Shown: positions 49,358-60,633 of the stretch, piece after piece
Numbering within the stretch: position 1 is the stretch's first letter
Layout of the letters: each line of letters begins with the position of its first letter
Origin: Halomonas nitroreducens
GTDB taxonomy: Bacteria; Pseudomonadota; Gammaproteobacteria; Pseudomonadales; Halomonadaceae
Direction: 5' to 3'
Length of the DNA stretch: 64,000 nt
Assembly: GCF_003966155.1 (NCBI RefSeq)
Contig: NZ_RXNS01000013.1
Span: forward strand, 62,001-126,000
Translations under genes and position numbers: made by a program
The notes under the pieces: generated by a model
Database searches by the model: none
Told to the model about the DNA's origin: nothing
What the model saw: only the letters and a program-made list of their open reading frames with translations

Positions 49358-49744
49358 TTAAACGCGGCGTTTCTTCGGCGGACGGCAGCCATTGTGGGGA
49401 ATGGGCGTCGCGTCGGTGATGCTCTGCACGCGGAAGCCGGCGGCATTCAGTGCACGCACGGCGGATTCACGACCCGGACCGGGGCCTTTGACCAGCACGT
49501 CGACGTTTTTCACACCATACTCGGCTGCAGCGGTCGCTGCACGCTCGCTTGCCACTTGAGCAGCGAACGGGGTGCTCTTGCGAGAACCACGAAAACCCGA
49601 ACCACCGGCGGTCGCCCAAGAGAGAGCGTTGCCCTGGCGGTCTGTGATCGTAATGATCGTGTTGTTAAAAGAGGCGTGGATATGCGCGACGGCATCCACC
49701 ACCTGCTTTTTAACCTTCTTACGGTTGCTACGCGGGTTAGCCAT
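49358..49744 (-). CDS. rpsK: 30S ribosomal protein S11
   Basis: The 128-residue platform protein has [35 protein letters not shown] and the basic tail ending [15 protein letters not shown], all typical of S11. It binds 16S rRNA near the mRNA exit site. It is 39 bp after rpsM. Confidence 0.98.
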   Translation of the reverse strand: MANPRSNRKKVKKQVVDAVAHIHASFNNTIITITDRQGNALSWATAGGSGFRGSRKSTPFAAQVASERAATAAAEYGVKNVDVLVKGPGPGRESAVRALNAAGFRVQSITDATPIPHNGCRPPKKRRV

Positions 49745-49783
49745 GTTGATGTCTATTCCTGTCGTTACGCCAGAACGTGCGTG

Positions 49784-50140
49784 TTATTTGCGGATCGGCT
49801 TGCGCGGGCCCTTACGGGTACGCGCATTGGTCTTGGTACGCTGACCATTCAGCGGAAGACCACGACGATGACGCAGACCACGATAGCAACCCAGGTCCAT
49901 GAGACGCTTGATGTTCAGCGTCACATCACGACGAAGATCGCCTTCAACGGTGTACTTGCCGACTTCACTACGCAGGGTGTCCACTTCCTCAGAGGACAGA
50001 TCCTGGATCTTGGTGGTCGGCGCGATGCCGGACGCGACACAGATGTCCTGTGCGCGAGTACGGCCAATCCCGAAGATATAGGTCAGCGAAATCGCCGCAT
50101 GCTTGTTGTCCGGGATATTGACGCCTGCAATACGGGCCAT
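49784..50140 (-). CDS. rpsM: 30S ribosomal protein S13
   Basis: The 118-residue head protein begins [20 protein letters not shown] and ends with the basic [15 protein letters not shown] that contacts tRNAs and the bridge to the large subunit. The ATG at 50140 matches the family; an upstream in-frame extension to 50233 is rejected. The 123-bp gap before it may contain the alpha-operon promoter and the S4-responsive leader. Confidence 0.98.
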   Translation of the reverse strand: MARIAGVNIPDNKHAAISLTYIFGIGRTRAQDICVASGIAPTTKIQDLSSEEVDTLRSEVGKYTVEGDLRRDVTLNIKRLMDLGCYRGLRHRRGLPLNGQRTKTNARTRKGPRKPIRK

Positions 50141-50197
50141 CAGCTTACTCCGAAATTTGAGCGGCTTGCTCGTTGGATCATCTACAAAAGGCGCAAC

Positions 50198-50226
50198 AGC
50201 ATACCCCTTTCCCTGACAAAGGGCAA
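50198..50226 (-). promoter_or_regulatory. Candidate alpha-operon promoter upstream of rpsM
   Basis: On the minus strand TTGCCC and TATGCT are separated by 17 bp (each 4 of 6 to consensus), about 60 bp before the rpsM start. The same stretch can form a CCCTTT/AAGGGG-type hairpin, so a regulatory RNA structure is an alternative reading. Confidence 0.4.
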
Positions 50227-50263
50227 GGGGCATGCCGGCGCCGGTTCAGTACAGCGTCAGGAA

Positions 50264-50377
50264 TCAGCCCTGGCGCTGCTTGTGCCGCGGCTCGCTGCAG
50301 ATGACGCGCACGGCGCCATTGCGACGAATGATCTTGCAGTTGCGGCACATTTTCTTCACGGAAGCTCGAACTTTCAT
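50264..50377 (-). CDS. rpmJ: 50S ribosomal protein L36
   Basis: The 37-residue protein [20 protein letters not shown]... continues to a C-terminal HKQRQG. It is the zinc-binding form (CRNC, then a Cys and a His), one residue shorter than E. coli L36. It lies between secY (29 bp) and rpsM, the normal end of the spc operon. Confidence 0.97.
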   Translation of the reverse strand: MKVRASVKKMCRNCKIIRRNGAVRVICSEPRHKQRQG

Positions 50378-50406
50378 CGTTCTCTCCAATTCGCCAGCGG
50401 CGCGCC

Positions 50407-51738
50407 TCAGCGCATGATGCCGCCGCTACCGTAGCCTTTCAGGTTGGACTTCTTCATCACCGAGTCATACTGGTGCGACATGAGATGCGACTGCACCTGG
50501 GCCATGAAGTCCATGATCACCACCACCACGATCAGCAGCGAGGTACCGCCGAAGAAGAACGGCACGTTCCAGGCCACGATCAGGAACTGGGGCATCAGGG
50601 AAACCGCGGTGATGTAGAGGGCACCGAACAGGGTCAGACGGGTCATGACCTTGTCGACATAGCGAGCGGTCTGCTCGCCGGGGCGGATGCCCGGCAGGAA
50701 GGCCCCCGACTTCTTGAGGTTGTCGGCGACATCCTTGGGGTTGAAGACCAGCGCTGTGTAAAAGAAGCAGAAGAATACCACCGCCGCAGCGAAAAGCAAG
50801 ATGTACAGCGGCTGTCCCGGCCCGAGGGCCTGGGACGCGCGCTGCAGCCATTCCATGCCTTCCCCGGCACCAACCCACTGACCCAGCGAGGCCGGGAACA
50901 GCAGGATGCTCGAGGCGAAGATCGCCGGAATCACGCCCGCCATGTTCACCTTGAGCGGCAGGTAGCTGCTCTGCCCGGCATACATCTTGTTGCCGACCTG
51001 GCGACGCGGGTAGTTCACCGTGATGCGGCGCTGGCCGCGCTCGATGAACACCACGAAGGCCACGGTGGCAATGCCCAGGATGGACAGGGCCAGCAGCGGC
51101 AGCACGTTCCAGGCACCCTCGTTGCGGGCCAGCTCGAAGGCCTGGCCCACGGCACCGGGCAGGCCGGCGACGATCCCCGAGAAGATCAGCAGCGAGATGC
51201 CGTTGCCGATACCCTTCTCGGTGATCTGCTCGCCCAGCCACATCAGGAACACCGCCCCGGACACGAAGGTCACGACGGCGGTGAAATAGAAGCTGAAATC
51301 GGCCGTGTAGGCGATGCCCTGACTGGCCAGGCCCACCGACATGCCGGTGGCCTGGACGAAGGCCAGGAGCACGGTGCCGTAGCGCGTGTACTGGCTGATC
51401 TTGCGACGGCCGGCCTCACCCTCCTTCTTCAGCTGCTCGAGCTGAGGCGAGACCGCGGTCAGCAGCTGCATGATGATCGACGCCGAGATGTAGGGCATGA
51501 TGCCCAGGGCGAGGATACTCATGCGCTCCAGAGCACCGCCCGAGAACATGTTGAACATGCCCAGGATGGTGCCCTGCTGCTCCCTGAACAAGGCAGCAAG
51601 CTGGTCAGGATTGATACCGGGAACGGGAATGTGGGCACCGATGCGGTAGACCACGATGGCGAGGAGCACGAAGCGCAGACGCGCCCAGAGTTCGCTCAGA
51701 CCGCTGCCCATCGCCGGCATGTTTCCTGACTTGGCCAT
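50407..51738 (-). CDS. secY: Protein translocase subunit SecY
   Basis: The 443-residue channel protein of the Sec translocon has ten membrane helices; characteristic pieces are [52 protein letters not shown] and the cytosolic loop with [18 protein letters not shown]. It starts directly after the rplO stop codon with no gap, so it is translationally coupled. Confidence 0.98.
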   Translation of the reverse strand: MAKSGNMPAMGSGLSELWARLRFVLLAIVVYRIGAHIPVPGINPDQLAALFREQQGTILGMFNMFSGGALERMSILALGIMPYISASIIMQLLTAVSPQLEQLKKEGEAGRRKISQYTRYGTVLLAFVQATGMSVGLASQGIAYTADFSFYFTAVVTFVSGAVFLMWLGEQITEKGIGNGISLLIFSGIVAGLPGAVGQAFELARNEGAWNVLPLLALSILGIATVAFVVFIERGQRRITVNYPRRQVGNKMYAGQSSYLPLKVNMAGVIPAIFASSILLFPASLGQWVGAGEGMEWLQRASQALGPGQPLYILLFAAAVVFFCFFYTALVFNPKDVADNLKKSGAFLPGIRPGEQTARYVDKVMTRLTLFGALYITAVSLMPQFLIVAWNVPFFFGGTSLLIVVVVIMDFMAQVQSHLMSHQYDSVMKKSNLKGYGSGGIMR

Positions 51739-52173
51739 TTAGTCCTCTACCTTGCCGCCGGCGGCTTCGATCGCGGCACGGGCACCCTTGGTGACCTTGA
51801 TGCCGCGCACGGTAACCGCCTTGTTCAGATCGCCGGAAAGGATCACCTTGGCATGCTGCGTGGCGTCCTTGAGCACGTTGGCCTGCTTGAGGGTGTCCAG
51901 AGTGACCTCGTCACCCTCGACCCGGGCCAGTTCGGCCAGGCGGACTTCCTCGGAGACCAGCGACTTGGCGGAGGTGAAGCCGAACTTCGGCAGACGACGC
52001 TGCAGCGGCATCTGGCCGCCCTCGAAGCCGGGCTTCACGCTGCCACCGCTGCGCGACTTGAGGCCCTTGTGGCCACGGCCGCCGGTCTTGCCCAGACCGG
52101 AGCCGATACCACGGCCGACGCGCTTCTCGGCGTGCTTGGAGCCCGGGGCCGGGCTCAGGCTATTGAGTTTCAT
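51739..52173 (-). CDS. rplO: 50S ribosomal protein L15
   Basis: The 144-residue protein has the conserved Gly/basic N-terminus ([42 protein letters not shown]) that threads into 23S rRNA. It is 3 bp after rpmD and abuts secY. Confidence 0.98.
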   Translation of the reverse strand: MKLNSLSPAPGSKHAEKRVGRGIGSGLGKTGGRGHKGLKSRSGGSVKPGFEGGQMPLQRRLPKFGFTSAKSLVSEEVRLAELARVEGDEVTLDTLKQANVLKDATQHAKVILSGDLNKAVTVRGIKVTKGARAAIEAAGGKVED

Positions 52174-52176
52174 GGA

Positions 52177-52359
52177 TTACTCTCCCTCAACACGCACAAG
52201 GTAGTTGACCTTGTGGATCATGCCGCGGACGGCAGGGGTGTCTTCCAGTTCGACCGTATGACCGATGCGACGCAGGCCGAGGCCCTTCATGGTGGCCTTG
52301 TGCTTGGCCAACACGCCGATGGTGCTGCGGGTCTGGGTAACCTTGATCGTTGCTGACAT
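52177..52359 (-). CDS. rpmD: 50S ribosomal protein L30
   Basis: The 60-residue protein ([37 protein letters not shown]) is the expected length. The ATG at 52359 is chosen over an upstream frame without family similarity. Gaps to rpsE and rplO are 5 and 3 bp. Confidence 0.97.
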   Translation of the reverse strand: MSATIKVTQTRSTIGVLAKHKATMKGLGLRRIGHTVELEDTPAVRGMIHKVNYLVRVEGE

Positions 52360-52364
52360 GGACC

Positions 52365-52865
52365 TTACCCCGTGATCGCTTCGACTGACAGACCGCGCTT
52401 GGCGGCCACGTCTTCCGGCGACTGCAGGGAGGCCAGACCGTTGACGGTCGCCCGCACCACGTTCACCGGGTTGGTGGAGCCGTAGCACTTGGCCAGGACG
52501 TCATGGACGCCGGCCAGCTCGAGCACGGAGCGCATGGCACCGCCGGCGATGATCCCGGTACCCTCGGAGGCCGGCTGCATGTACACCTTGGAGGCGCCAT
52601 GACGGGCCTTGACCGGGTACTGCAGGGTGCCGCCGGTCAGGTTGACCTTGACCATGTTGCGACGCGCCTGGTCCATGGCCTTCTGGATCGCGACCGGCAC
52701 TTCGCGTGCCTTGCCGCGGCCGAAGCCGACACGACCGTTACCGTCGCCGACGACGGTCAGAGCGGTGAAGCCGAAGATTCGACCACCCTTGACCACCTTG
52801 GCGACACGGTTGACCTGCACGAGCTTTTCCTGCAGATCTCCGCTTTGCTGTTCGTTCTTCGCCAT
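52365..52865 (-). CDS. rpsE: 30S ribosomal protein S5
   Basis: The 166-residue protein affects translational accuracy and mRNA entry. It shows [20 protein letters not shown] (the region where spectinomycin-resistance changes occur), [19 protein letters not shown] and [15 protein letters not shown]. It is 11 bp after rplR. Confidence 0.98.
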   Translation of the reverse strand: MAKNEQQSGDLQEKLVQVNRVAKVVKGGRIFGFTALTVVGDGNGRVGFGRGKAREVPVAIQKAMDQARRNMVKVNLTGGTLQYPVKARHGASKVYMQPASEGTGIIAGGAMRSVLELAGVHDVLAKCYGSTNPVNVVRATVNGLASLQSPEDVAAKRGLSVEAITG

Positions 52866-52876
52866 CGTAAAACCCT

Positions 52877-53227
52877 TTAGAATTCCAGGCCGCCTTCACG
52901 AGCGGCGTCGGCCAGGGCCTTGACTCGGCCGTGGTACTTGAAACCGGCACGATCGAAGGCCACCTGGGTGATGCCAGCCTGCTTGGCGCGTTCGGCAATC
53001 AGCGCGCCCACCTTGGAGGCGGCGTCGACGTTACCGGTCGCACCCTCGCGCAGAGCCTTGTCCAGCGTGGAAGCGCTGGCCAGGACCTTGCCACCATCCG
53101 GCGAGATGATCTGCGCGTAGATGTGGCGCGGGGTACGGTTGACGCACAGGCGATACACGCCCAGCTCGCGGATCTTGGCGCGAGCGCGGCGGGCACGACG
53201 GAGACGAGATTCTTTCTTCGCGTTCAT
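52877..53227 (-). CDS. rplR: 50S ribosomal protein L18
   Basis: The 116-residue 5S rRNA-binding protein has [20 protein letters not shown] and [28 protein letters not shown] at its end (quoted in part). It is 9 bp after rplF. Confidence 0.97.
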   Translation of the reverse strand: MNAKKESRLRRARRARAKIRELGVYRLCVNRTPRHIYAQIISPDGGKVLASASTLDKALREGATGNVDAASKVGALIAERAKQAGITQVAFDRAGFKYHGRVKALADAAREGGLEF

Positions 53228-53236
53228 AACCCTGCC

Positions 53237-53767
53237 TTACTTCTTCTTGGCTTCTTTGCGGCGGACCTGCTCGTCGCCGTACCGGATACCCTTGCCCTTG
53301 TAGGGCTCGGGCGGACGGAAGGCGCGGATTTCCGCGGCAACCTGGCCGAGCTTCTGCTTGTCCGCGCTCTTCAGCACGATGGTGGTGTTCTTCGGCGTTT
53401 CCGCCGTGACACCCTCAGGCAGTTCGTAGTCGACCGGGTGAGAGAAGCCCAGTGTCAGGTTGAGCGTCTGGCCCTTGGCCTGGGCACGATAACCGACGCC
53501 GTTGATTTCGAGGCTCCGGCTGAAGCCTTCGGACACACCGGTGACCAGGTTCTGGACCAGGGCACGGGTGGTGCCGACCATCGCCCAGCTCTTGGCGGAT
53601 TCGCTCGGCTGGAAGGTCACCTGACCCTCCTCCTGAGCGACCGCCACGTCGGGGTGGACGGTCATGGACAGAGTGCCCTGGCTGCCCTTGACGGACAGCT
53701 GATCACCGTCGAGCTTGAACTCGACGCCGCTGGGCAGTTTAACCGGATATTTGGCTACGCGGGACAT
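53237..53767 (-). CDS. rplF: 50S ribosomal protein L6
   Basis: The 176-residue two-domain protein starts [20 protein letters not shown] and ends with the signature [20 protein letters not shown]. It lies near the factor-binding site of the large subunit. Gaps on both sides are 9 bp. Confidence 0.98.
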   Translation of the reverse strand: MSRVAKYPVKLPSGVEFKLDGDQLSVKGSQGTLSMTVHPDVAVAQEEGQVTFQPSESAKSWAMVGTTRALVQNLVTGVSEGFSRSLEINGVGYRAQAKGQTLNLTLGFSHPVDYELPEGVTAETPKNTTIVLKSADKQKLGQVAAEIRAFRPPEPYKGKGIRYGDEQVRRKEAKKK

Positions 53768-53776
53768 TCCAAACTC

Positions 53777-54169
53777 CTAGAATACGGTGCAGATGACTTC
53801 ACCACCGACACCAGCCTGGCGAGCCGCGCGGTCGGTCATCACCCCCTTGGAGGTGGTGACGATCGCGATACCCAGGCCCTCGGCAACCTTGGGCAGGGAG
53901 TCCTTGCCCTTGTAGCTGCGCAGTGACGGCTTGGAAGCCCGCTGCAGGTGCTCGATGACCGGCTTGCCTTCAAAGTACTTGAGGATCACGGTCAGCTCGG
54001 GCTTGGCCACGTCGCTGACGCTGTAGTCAGTGACATAACCCTCTTCCTTCAGCACGCGGGCCACCTCGACCTTGAGCTTGGAGGACGGCATGGAAACCGT
54101 CTCCTTGGTGGCCATCTGCGCATTGCGGATACGGGTGAACATATCCGCCAGAGTGTCTTGCATGCTCAT
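53777..54169 (-). CDS. rpsH: 30S ribosomal protein S8
   Basis: The 130-residue protein ([19 protein letters not shown] start, [20 protein letters not shown] near the end) binds the central domain of 16S rRNA. In E. coli it represses the spc operon by binding near rplE; that site was not examined here. Confidence 0.98.
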   Translation of the reverse strand: MSMQDTLADMFTRIRNAQMATKETVSMPSSKLKVEVARVLKEEGYVTDYSVSDVAKPELTVILKYFEGKPVIEHLQRASKPSLRSYKGKDSLPKVAEGLGIAIVTTSKGVMTDRAARQAGVGGEVICTVF

Positions 54170-54201
54170 TTACGTTGCGCTCCTGATGATTCTACGTGGC
54201 G

Positions 54202-54507
54202 TTACCAGCTGGACTTCTTGAGTCCGGGCACATCGCCACGCATGGCGGCTTCACGCAGCTTGTTGCGGCCGAGGCCGAACTTGTTGTAGTAGCCGTGCGG
54301 ACGGCCGGTGACGCGGCAACGGTTACGCTTGCGCACCGGGCTGGAGTCACGCGGCAGCTGCTGCAGCTTGAGCTGCGCGTCGAAGCGCTCTTCGTCGGAA
54401 GCGTTCACGTCCTGGATGATCGCCTTGAGCTCGGCACGCTTGGCGGCATACTTCGCCACCAGCTTCGCGCGCTTCGCTTCACGCTCTACCATGCTTTTCT
54501 TTGCCAT
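54202..54507 (-). CDS. rpsN: 30S ribosomal protein S14 (zinc-free form)
   Basis: The 101-residue long form ([40 protein letters not shown]) lacks the CxxC pairs of zinc-binding S14. It sits between rplE (10 bp) and rpsH (32 bp). Confidence 0.98.
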   Translation of the reverse strand: MAKKSMVEREAKRAKLVAKYAAKRAELKAIIQDVNASDEERFDAQLKLQQLPRDSSPVRKRNRCRVTGRPHGYYNKFGLGRNKLREAAMRGDVPGLKKSSW

Positions 54508-54517
54508 GATCCCACCC

Positions 54518-55057
54518 TTATTTCTTGAACGGGAAGTTCAATGCGCTCAGCAGCGCACGACCTTCTTCATCGGTGTTGGCGGTGGTGGTGATGGTGACAT
54601 CCAGACCACGGATCCGGTCGATCTTATCATACTCGATCTCCGGGAAGATGATCTGCTCACGCACCCCCATGGAGTAGTTGCCACGACCGTCGAAGGACTT
54701 CGGGTTGAGACCACGGAAGTCACGAACGCGGGGGATCGCGATATTCACCAGGCGATCGAGGAAGTCCCACATGCGCTCGGAGCGCAGGGTCACCTTGATC
54801 CCGATCGGCCAGCCTTCACGCACCTTGAAGCCCGCGATGGACTTGCGTGCTTTGGTGACCAGCGGCTTCTGACCGGAGAGCTTCTCCAGGTCGCCGATGG
54901 CATTGTCGATCAGCTTCTTGTCGCTGGTCGCCTCGCCGATACCCATGTTCAGAGTCACCTTGGTGATCCGGGGTACCTGCATCACGTTGGCGTAGCTGAA
55001 CTGCTCTTTGAGTTGAGCCACCACCTCGTTCTGATAACGTTCTTTCAAGTTCGCCAT
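54518..55057 (-). CDS. rplE: 50S ribosomal protein L5
   Basis: The 179-residue 5S rRNA-binding protein has [20 protein letters not shown] and [20 protein letters not shown], typical of L5. It is 18 bp after rplX. Confidence 0.98.
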   Translation of the reverse strand: MANLKERYQNEVVAQLKEQFSYANVMQVPRITKVTLNMGIGEATSDKKLIDNAIGDLEKLSGQKPLVTKARKSIAGFKVREGWPIGIKVTLRSERMWDFLDRLVNIAIPRVRDFRGLNPKSFDGRGNYSMGVREQIIFPEIEYDKIDRIRGLDVTITTTANTDEEGRALLSALNFPFKK

Positions 55058-55075
55058 TTTGCTACCCGACTCGCG

Positions 55076-55393
55076 TTAGGCGTCGATCTGCGCTTGCGTC
55101 GACTTGTAGATACGTACCTTGGTACCGTCTTCCTTAACCTGGAAGCCGACGCGATCCGCCTTACCGGTCTCCTGATTGAAGATGGCAACATTGGACGCGT
55201 GAATCGGAGCCTCGCGCTCGACGATACCGCCCTGATTACCCGCCATGGGATTGGGCTTGGTGTGACGCTTGATCATGTTCACACCGGACACAATGTAGCG
55301 GTCGTCCTTGAGGACGCGCTTGATAGTGCCACGCTTGCCCTTGTCCTTCCCGGCGATGACGACCACTTCGTCGTCACGTTTGATCTTTTGCAT
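55076..55393 (-). CDS. rplX: 50S ribosomal protein L24
   Basis: The 105-residue KOW-domain protein ([39 protein letters not shown]) initiates large-subunit assembly. It is 14 bp after rplN. Confidence 0.98.
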   Translation of the reverse strand: MQKIKRDDEVVVIAGKDKGKRGTIKRVLKDDRYIVSGVNMIKRHTKPNPMAGNQGGIVEREAPIHASNVAIFNQETGKADRVGFQVKEDGTKVRIYKSTQAQIDA

Positions 55394-55407
55394 ATCCGCC
55401 TCGCTCC

Positions 55408-55779
55408 TTACAGCACTTCAGGCGCCAAGGAAATGATCTTCATGAACTTCTCGTTACGAAGCTCACGGGTCACCGGCCCGAAGATACGGGTACCGATCGG
55501 CTGTTCGTTGGTGTTGTTCAACAGAACTGCCGCATTTCCATCGAAGCGGATCAGCGAACCGTCGTTACGACGGACGCCACTACGGGTGCGAACCACCACC
55601 GCCTTGAGGACCTGGCCCTTCTTGACCTTGCCACGCGGGATGGCTTCCTTCACCGTGACTTTGATGATGTCGCCGACGCGGGCGTAGCGACGGTGAGAAC
55701 CGCCCAGCACCTTGATGCACTGCACCCGGCGCGCCCCGCTGTTGTCTGCGACATCCAGCATTGTCTGAGTCTGAATCAT
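55408..55779 (-). CDS. rplN: 50S ribosomal protein L14
   Basis: The 123-residue protein ([36 protein letters not shown]) is full length. It is the first gene of the classical spc operon; the 52-bp gap before it holds a hairpin but no convincing promoter. Confidence 0.98.
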   Translation of the reverse strand: MIQTQTMLDVADNSGARRVQCIKVLGGSHRRYARVGDIIKVTVKEAIPRGKVKKGQVLKAVVVRTRSGVRRNDGSLIRFDGNAAVLLNNTNEQPIGTRIFGPVTRELRNEKFMKIISLAPEVL

Positions 55780-55815
55780 CGGTTTTCTCCAAACCTAATC
55801 TGACTGCACTGGTTG

Positions 55816-55833
55816 GATCGGCCTCGGCCGATC
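55816..55833 (-). terminator. Intercistronic hairpin at the rpsQ-rplN junction
   Basis: GATCGGCC / GGCCGATC (8-bp stem, 2-base loop) overlaps the rpsQ stop codon. It has no U-run, so it is more likely an attenuating or RNA-processing structure at the S10/spc boundary than a full terminator. Confidence 0.45.
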
Positions 55834-56092
55834 ACCCCTTGGCCTGTTCGACGACTTCGACCAGGGTCCAGGCCTTCTTCTTGGACAGCGGACGGCATTC
55901 CTCGATGGATACCGTGTCACCGGCCTTGGCCTGGTTCGCCTCGTCATGGGCGTGCAGCTTGGTGGAGCGCTTTACGTACTTGCCGTAGATCGGGTGGCGC
56001 TCACGACGCTCGATCATCACGACGATGGACTTGTCCATCTTGTCGCTCACCACCTTGCCAGTGAGCGTACGGGCTTTGTTTTCTTCGGCCAT
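55832..56092 (-). CDS. rpsQ: 30S ribosomal protein S17
   Basis: The 86-residue OB-fold protein has [20 protein letters not shown] and [19 protein letters not shown] 56092 fits the family start and lies 1 bp from the rpmC stop; a GTG at 56101 would add three residues. Confidence 0.97.
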   Translation of the reverse strand: MAEENKARTLTGKVVSDKMDKSIVVMIERRERHPIYGKYVKRSTKLHAHDEANQAKAGDTVSIEECRPLSKKKAWTLVEVVEQAKG

Positions 56093-56093
56093 C

Positions 56094-56285
56094 TCAGACA
56101 CCTGCCTTCTCGTTGAGCACAGTCTTCACGCGGGCGATATCCCGACGAACCTGCTTGAGCAGATGAGTCTGGCTCAGCTGGCCGGTGGCCTTCTGCATGC
56201 GCAGGTTGAACTGCTCGCGGAGGAGTTCGAAGAGCTGCTCCTGGAGCTGCTCGGCTGACTTTTCACGAATTTCCTGGGCTTTCAT
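56094..56285 (-). CDS. rpmC: 50S ribosomal protein L29
   Basis: The 63-residue helical protein ([37 protein letters not shown]) equals E. coli L29 in length. Its ATG overlaps the rplP stop by one base (TGATG). L29 docks trigger factor and SRP at the exit tunnel together with L23. Confidence 0.98.
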   Translation of the reverse strand: MKAQEIREKSAEQLQEQLFELLREQFNLRMQKATGQLSQTHLLKQVRRDIARVKTVLNEKAGV

Positions 56286-56698
56286 CACATCACCGTCCGT
56301 TTCACAAAGGTGGTGGAGACCGGGAACTTCTGGGCAGCCAGGGCGAATGCCTCGCGAGCCAGCTCCTCGGAAACGCCTTCGATCTCGTACAGGACACGGC
56401 CGGGCTGGATCTGCGCGACCCAGTACTCGACGGAGCCCTTACCCTTACCCATCCGGACTTCCAGCGGCTTCTTGGAAATCGGCTTGTCCGGGAAGACACG
56501 GATCCAGATCTTGCCGCCACGCTTGACGTGACGCGTGATCGCACGGCGACCGGCTTCGATCTGACGGGCGGTGACGCGGCCGCGGCCGGTGGCCTTGAGG
56601 CCATACTCGCCGAAGCTCACCTTGCTGCCGCGATGCGCCAGGCCACGGTTGCGGCCCTTCTGCACCTTGCGGAACTTCATACGCTTGGGTTGTAACAT
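56285..56698 (-). CDS. rplP: 50S ribosomal protein L16
   Basis: The 137-residue protein ([40 protein letters not shown]) lies near the A-site of the large subunit. It is 15 bp after rpsC and overlaps rpmC by one base. Confidence 0.98.
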   Translation of the reverse strand: MLQPKRMKFRKVQKGRNRGLAHRGSKVSFGEYGLKATGRGRVTARQIEAGRRAITRHVKRGGKIWIRVFPDKPISKKPLEVRMGKGKGSVEYWVAQIQPGRVLYEIEGVSEELAREAFALAAQKFPVSTTFVKRTVM

Positions 56699-56713
56699 CG
56701 ACTCGCTCTCCCC

Positions 56714-57412
56714 TTACCTGGAACCTTTCTTCTTGGAGGGCGCGCTCTGCGGCTGCTTGGCCTTGGCGCGGACCTCCTCGATGCCCCCGAGGATTTCACC
56801 CTTGAAGACCCAGACCTTGACACCGATGATGCCGTAGGTGGTCTTGGCCTCGTAGGTGGCGTAGTCGATGTCCGCACGCAGGGTGTGCAGCGGAACACGA
56901 CCTTCGCGGTACCACTCGGTGCGGGCGATTTCCGCGCCGCCGAGGCGACCGGAGAGCTGCACCTTGATACCGCCGGCGCCCAGGCGCATGGCGTTCTGGA
57001 CGGCGCGCTTCATGGCGCGACGGAACATGACACGACGCTCGAGCTGGCCGGCGATGTTCTGCGCGACGAGCTGGGCATCCAGCTCCGGCTTGCGAACTTC
57101 CTCGATGTTGACGTGCACCGGCACGCCCATCATCTGGGTGACGTCGCGACGCAGCTTGTCGACGTCCTCGCCCTTCTTGCCGATCACGATGCCCGGACGG
57201 GCAGTGTGAATGGTGATGCGGGCGTTGTTGGCCGGACGCTCGATGGTGATGCGGCTCACGGACGCATTCTTCAAACGTTCCTCGAGGAAGCGACGCACTT
57301 CGAGGTCGTTGTTCAGCTTGTCGGCATAGGCGCCGCGCTCGGCATACCAGACCGAGGCATGGTCCTTGACGATACCCAGGCGAATGCCTGTCGGATTGAC
57401 TTTTTGACCCAT
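56714..57412 (-). CDS. rpsC: 30S ribosomal protein S3
   Basis: The 232-residue protein forms part of the mRNA entry channel. The KH-domain loop [17 protein letters not shown] and the C-terminal [15 protein letters not shown] are clear. It is 11 bp after rplV. Confidence 0.98.
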   Translation of the reverse strand: MGQKVNPTGIRLGIVKDHASVWYAERGAYADKLNNDLEVRRFLEERLKNASVSRITIERPANNARITIHTARPGIVIGKKGEDVDKLRRDVTQMMGVPVHVNIEEVRKPELDAQLVAQNIAGQLERRVMFRRAMKRAVQNAMRLGAGGIKVQLSGRLGGAEIARTEWYREGRVPLHTLRADIDYATYEAKTTYGIIGVKVWVFKGEILGGIEEVRAKAKQPQSAPSKKKGSR

Positions 57413-57423
57413 CTGGTCGACTC

Positions 57424-57756
57424 CTACTTCTCGGCTACCTTGACGGTGATGTGGCAGGTGCGCTTCAGGATACGGTCCGCGCGGCCCTTGGCGCGCGGCC
57501 GGATGCGCTTGAGCGTCATGCCCTCATCGACGCAGATGGTCGAGACACGCAGCTCGTCGATATCCATGCCGTTGTTTTCTTCCGCATTCGCGATGGCGGA
57601 CTGCAGCACCTTCTTGACCAGCTTGGAGGCCTTCTTCGGGGAGAAGGTCAGCAGGTCGAGCGCCTCGGCGACCGGCTTACCGCGCACCTGGTCAGCCACC
57701 AAACGGGCCTTCTGGGCGGATAAACGAGCGCCACGCAGCTTTGCTGTGACTTCCAT
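57424..57756 (-). CDS. rplV: 50S ribosomal protein L22
   Basis: The 110-residue protein has [20 protein letters not shown] and the tunnel-loop region [20 protein letters not shown], where macrolide-resistance changes occur in other bacteria. No insertion or deletion is apparent. Confidence 0.98.
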   Translation of the reverse strand: MEVTAKLRGARLSAQKARLVADQVRGKPVAEALDLLTFSPKKASKLVKKVLQSAIANAEENNGMDIDELRVSTICVDEGMTLKRIRPRAKGRADRILKRTCHITVKVAEK

Positions 57757-57773
57757 CTCTAATCCTCTCTGGC

Positions 57774-58049
57774 TTACCGTTTGGCTTTCTTGTCCGCCGC
57801 ATGACCGCGATAGGTGCGGGTGGCAGCGAATTCGCCCAGCTTGTGGCCAACCATTTCCTCGGAGACATGCACCGGGACGTGTTGGCGACCGTTATGGACT
57901 GCAATGGTGAGCCCGACCATGTTGGGCAGGATCATCGAACGACGCGACCAGGTCTTGATCGGTTTGCGGTCGTTCTTCTCCACTGCAGTCTCAACCTTCT
58001 TCAGCAGATGAAGGTCAATAAAAGGACCTTTCTTCAGTGAACGTGGCAC
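57774..58049 (-). CDS. rpsS: 30S ribosomal protein S19
   Basis: The 91-residue head protein ([40 protein letters not shown]) is full length and lies 33 bp after rplB. Confidence 0.98.
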   Translation of the reverse strand: MPRSLKKGPFIDLHLLKKVETAVEKNDRKPIKTWSRRSMILPNMVGLTIAVHNGRQHVPVHVSEEMVGHKLGEFAATRTYRGHAADKKAKR

Positions 58050-58082
58050 AGCCGTTACCTCTTAATGTCTTGGCGTTGGATC

Positions 58083-58913
58083 TTACTTCCGGGCCTTGCG
58101 GCGACGGACGATCAGCTTGTCGGTGCGCTTGTTCTTGCGGGTCTTGTGGCCCTTGGTGGGCATACCCCACGGTGACACCGGGTGACGGCCACCGCTGGTG
58201 CGGCCTTCACCACCGCCATGCGGGTGATCCACCGGGTTCATGGCCACGCCGCGAACCGTCGGGCGCACGCCTCTCCAGCGCTTCGCACCGGCCTTGCCAA
58301 GCTGACGCAGGCTGTGCTCGGAGTTGCTCACTTCACCCAGGGTCGCGCGGCACTCCGCCAGCACCTTGCGCATCTCGCCGGAGCGCAGACGCAGGGTGGC
58401 GTAGTTGCCTTCACGGGCGACCAGCTGAGCGCTGGTCCCGGCGCTGCGGGCGAGCTGGGCGCCCTTGCCGGGCTTGAGCTCGATGCAGTGCACGGTGGAA
58501 CCCAGCGGGATGTTGCGCAGCGGCAGGGCGTTGCCCTTCTTGATCGCTGCGTTCACGCCGGACTCGAGACGGTCGCCGGCACGCACGCCACGCGGGGCGA
58601 TGATGTAGCGACGCTCGCCGTCCATGTACTTCAGCAGCGCAATGTGGGCGCTACGGTTCGGGTCATGCTCCAGGCGCTCGACGACGGCGGGAATGCCATC
58701 CTTGGTGCGCTTGAAGTCGATGACACGGTAGTGATGACGGTGACCACCGCCCACGTGGCGGGTGGTGATGCGACCGTTGTTGTTACGGCCACCGGACTTG
58801 GACTGCTTCTCGAGCAGCGGCGCGTAGGCGCGGCCCTTGTACAGTTCCTCGCCGACGATCTTGACGACGTGGCGACGACCGGCGGATGTGGGTTTAGTCT
58901 TGACGATTGCCAT
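58083..58913 (-). CDS. rplB: 50S ribosomal protein L2
   Basis: The 276-residue protein needed for subunit joining and peptidyl transfer has [20 protein letters not shown] and the catalytic-region [19 protein letters not shown] with its essential His. The tail is [19 protein letters not shown]. Confidence 0.98.
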   Translation of the reverse strand: MAIVKTKPTSAGRRHVVKIVGEELYKGRAYAPLLEKQSKSGGRNNNGRITTRHVGGGHRHHYRVIDFKRTKDGIPAVVERLEHDPNRSAHIALLKYMDGERRYIIAPRGVRAGDRLESGVNAAIKKGNALPLRNIPLGSTVHCIELKPGKGAQLARSAGTSAQLVAREGNYATLRLRSGEMRKVLAECRATLGEVSNSEHSLRQLGKAGAKRWRGVRPTVRGVAMNPVDHPHGGGEGRTSGGRHPVSPWGMPTKGHKTRKNKRTDKLIVRRRKARK

Positions 58914-58930
58914 GATCCGTACTCCTGCCC

Positions 58931-59227
58931 TTATTCGGCGCCAGAGAAGTCTTCAAGCGTCTCGCCGGCGGCCAGTGTCACGTACGCCTTGCGATAACCC
59001 TTGCGCTGACCAGTCCCATGCGCGGTGCGCTTGGTCTTGCCCTTCACGTTCAGCACCTGAACGCGGTCGACCTTCTTGCCGAACAACTCCTGCACGGCGG
59101 TCTTGATCTCGGGCTTGGTCGCGTCGCTTGCCACCTTGAACACGTACTGGTTGCGCTCGGCGGCCATGGCGGCCTTCTCGGTCACGTGCGGACCCAGCAG
59201 CACCTTGAATACACGTTCCTGGTTCAT
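58931..59227 (-). CDS. rplW: 50S ribosomal protein L23
   Basis: The 98-residue protein ([40 protein letters not shown]) forms the exit-tunnel docking site with L29. Its ATG overlaps the rplD stop by 4 bp. Confidence 0.98.
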   Translation of the reverse strand: MNQERVFKVLLGPHVTEKAAMAAERNQYVFKVASDATKPEIKTAVQELFGKKVDRVQVLNVKGKTKRTAHGTGQRKGYRKAYVTLAAGETLEDFSGAE

Positions 59228-59832
59228 GCCAGCTTCTCCTCGAATTTGCGCAGAGCGGAGACGGTGGCCAGCACCTTGTCGAAGGCGACCAGACTCACCG
59301 GATCGGCGGCAGCGACGTCCACCACATCCACGTTGGGGATGTTGCGGGCGGCGAGGTACAGGTTCTCGTCGACCTCTTCGGTGACGATCAGCACCTTCTC
59401 CAGCCCCAGCTCGGCGAGCTTGGCGACCAGCTGCTTGGTCTTGGGGGTCTCGACGGCGAAGGCATCCACGGCCACCAGGCGCTCCTGGCGAACCAGCTCG
59501 GAAAGGATCGAGCGCATGGCCGCGCGGTACATCTTGCGGTTGACCTTCTGGGTGTAGTCCTGCGGACGGGCCGCGAAGGTCACGCCGCCGCTACGCCAGA
59601 TCGGCGAACGGATGGTACCGGCACGGGCACGGCCGGTGCCCTTCTGGCGCCACGGCTTCTTGCCACCGCCGCGCACATCGGAACGGTTCTTCTGGGCGCG
59701 GGTACCCTGACGACCACCGGCCAGATAGGCGGTGACGACCTGGTGCACGAGCGCTTCGTTGAATTCTTTGCCAAAGGTGGCGTCGGACAGCTCGACGGTA
59801 CCGGCGCCTGCACCTGCAAGATTCAGATTCAT
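59224..59832 (-). CDS. rplD: 50S ribosomal protein L4
   Basis: The 202-residue protein has the tunnel-loop region ([37 protein letters not shown]). In E. coli L4 also represses the S10 operon at transcription and translation; an equivalent leader was not established here. It is 14 bp after rplC. Confidence 0.98.
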   Translation of the reverse strand: MNLNLAGAGAGTVELSDATFGKEFNEALVHQVVTAYLAGGRQGTRAQKNRSDVRGGGKKPWRQKGTGRARAGTIRSPIWRSGGVTFAARPQDYTQKVNRKMYRAAMRSILSELVRQERLVAVDAFAVETPKTKQLVAKLAELGLEKVLIVTEEVDENLYLAARNIPNVDVVDVAAADPVSLVAFDKVLATVSALRKFEEKLA

Positions 59833-59846
59833 CGGTAAGTTCCCCT

Positions 59847-60485
59847 TCAGCCTGCTTTGACGGCGCTGCGCACGATCACATCACTGCCGGTGGCGCCGGG
59901 CACGGCACCCTTGATCAGCAGCAGATTGCGGTCGGCATCGACGCGGACGATTTCCAGGCTCTGGACGGTGCAGCGGACATTGCCCAGCTGGCCGGCCATC
60001 TTCTTGCCCTTGAACACGCGACCCGGGGTCTGGCACATGCCGATGGAACCCGGTGCACGGTGGGCCAGGGAGTTACCGTGGCTGTTGTCCTGGGTGCGGA
60101 AGTTCCAGCGCTTCACGGCGCCCTGGAAACCCTTGCCCTTGGAAGTGCCGGTCACATCAACGCTCTGACCAGCTTCGAAGAGGGATACGGTGAGCTCGCC
60201 GCCCACTTCCGGAGCCTCGACGCCTTCGTCCAGGCGGAACTCCATCAGCGAACGACCGGCCTCGATACCTGCCTTGGCGAACTGCCCGGCCTGGGCTTTC
60301 GACAGGTGCTTGGCCTTGCGGGAACCGGTTGTGACCTGCACCGCCGCGTAGCCGTCGGACTCGACGGACTTCACGCGAGTGACGCGGTTAGGCTCAACCT
60401 CGATAACGGTCACGGGCACGGAAGCGCCGTCTTCGGTGAAGACACGGGTCATCCCGGCCTTCTTACCGACTAAACCGATAGTCAT
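59847..60485 (-). CDS. rplC: 50S ribosomal protein L3
   Basis: The 212-residue protein ([57 protein letters not shown]) initiates large-subunit assembly. It follows rpsJ by an unusually long 148 bp that contains GC-rich inverted repeats. A GGAG lies close before the ATG. Confidence 0.98.
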   Translation of the reverse strand: MTIGLVGKKAGMTRVFTEDGASVPVTVIEVEPNRVTRVKSVESDGYAAVQVTTGSRKAKHLSKAQAGQFAKAGIEAGRSLMEFRLDEGVEAPEVGGELTVSLFEAGQSVDVTGTSKGKGFQGAVKRWNFRTQDNSHGNSLAHRAPGSIGMCQTPGRVFKGKKMAGQLGNVRCTVQSLEIVRVDADRNLLLIKGAVPGATGSDVIVRSAVKAG

Positions 60486-60633
60486 TCTCAGTCTCCTATA
60501 GTGTACGGGGCTATCACCCGCTATGGCTGCCCTTTCCAGAGCATTCCACTAGCACGTTGTGTGGCGCCATCCCGGCGCGGCGGCTGCTGGACACCCTGGA
60601 GTGACCGCTGGGCCGCAAGTGTCTAGTGTGGTA

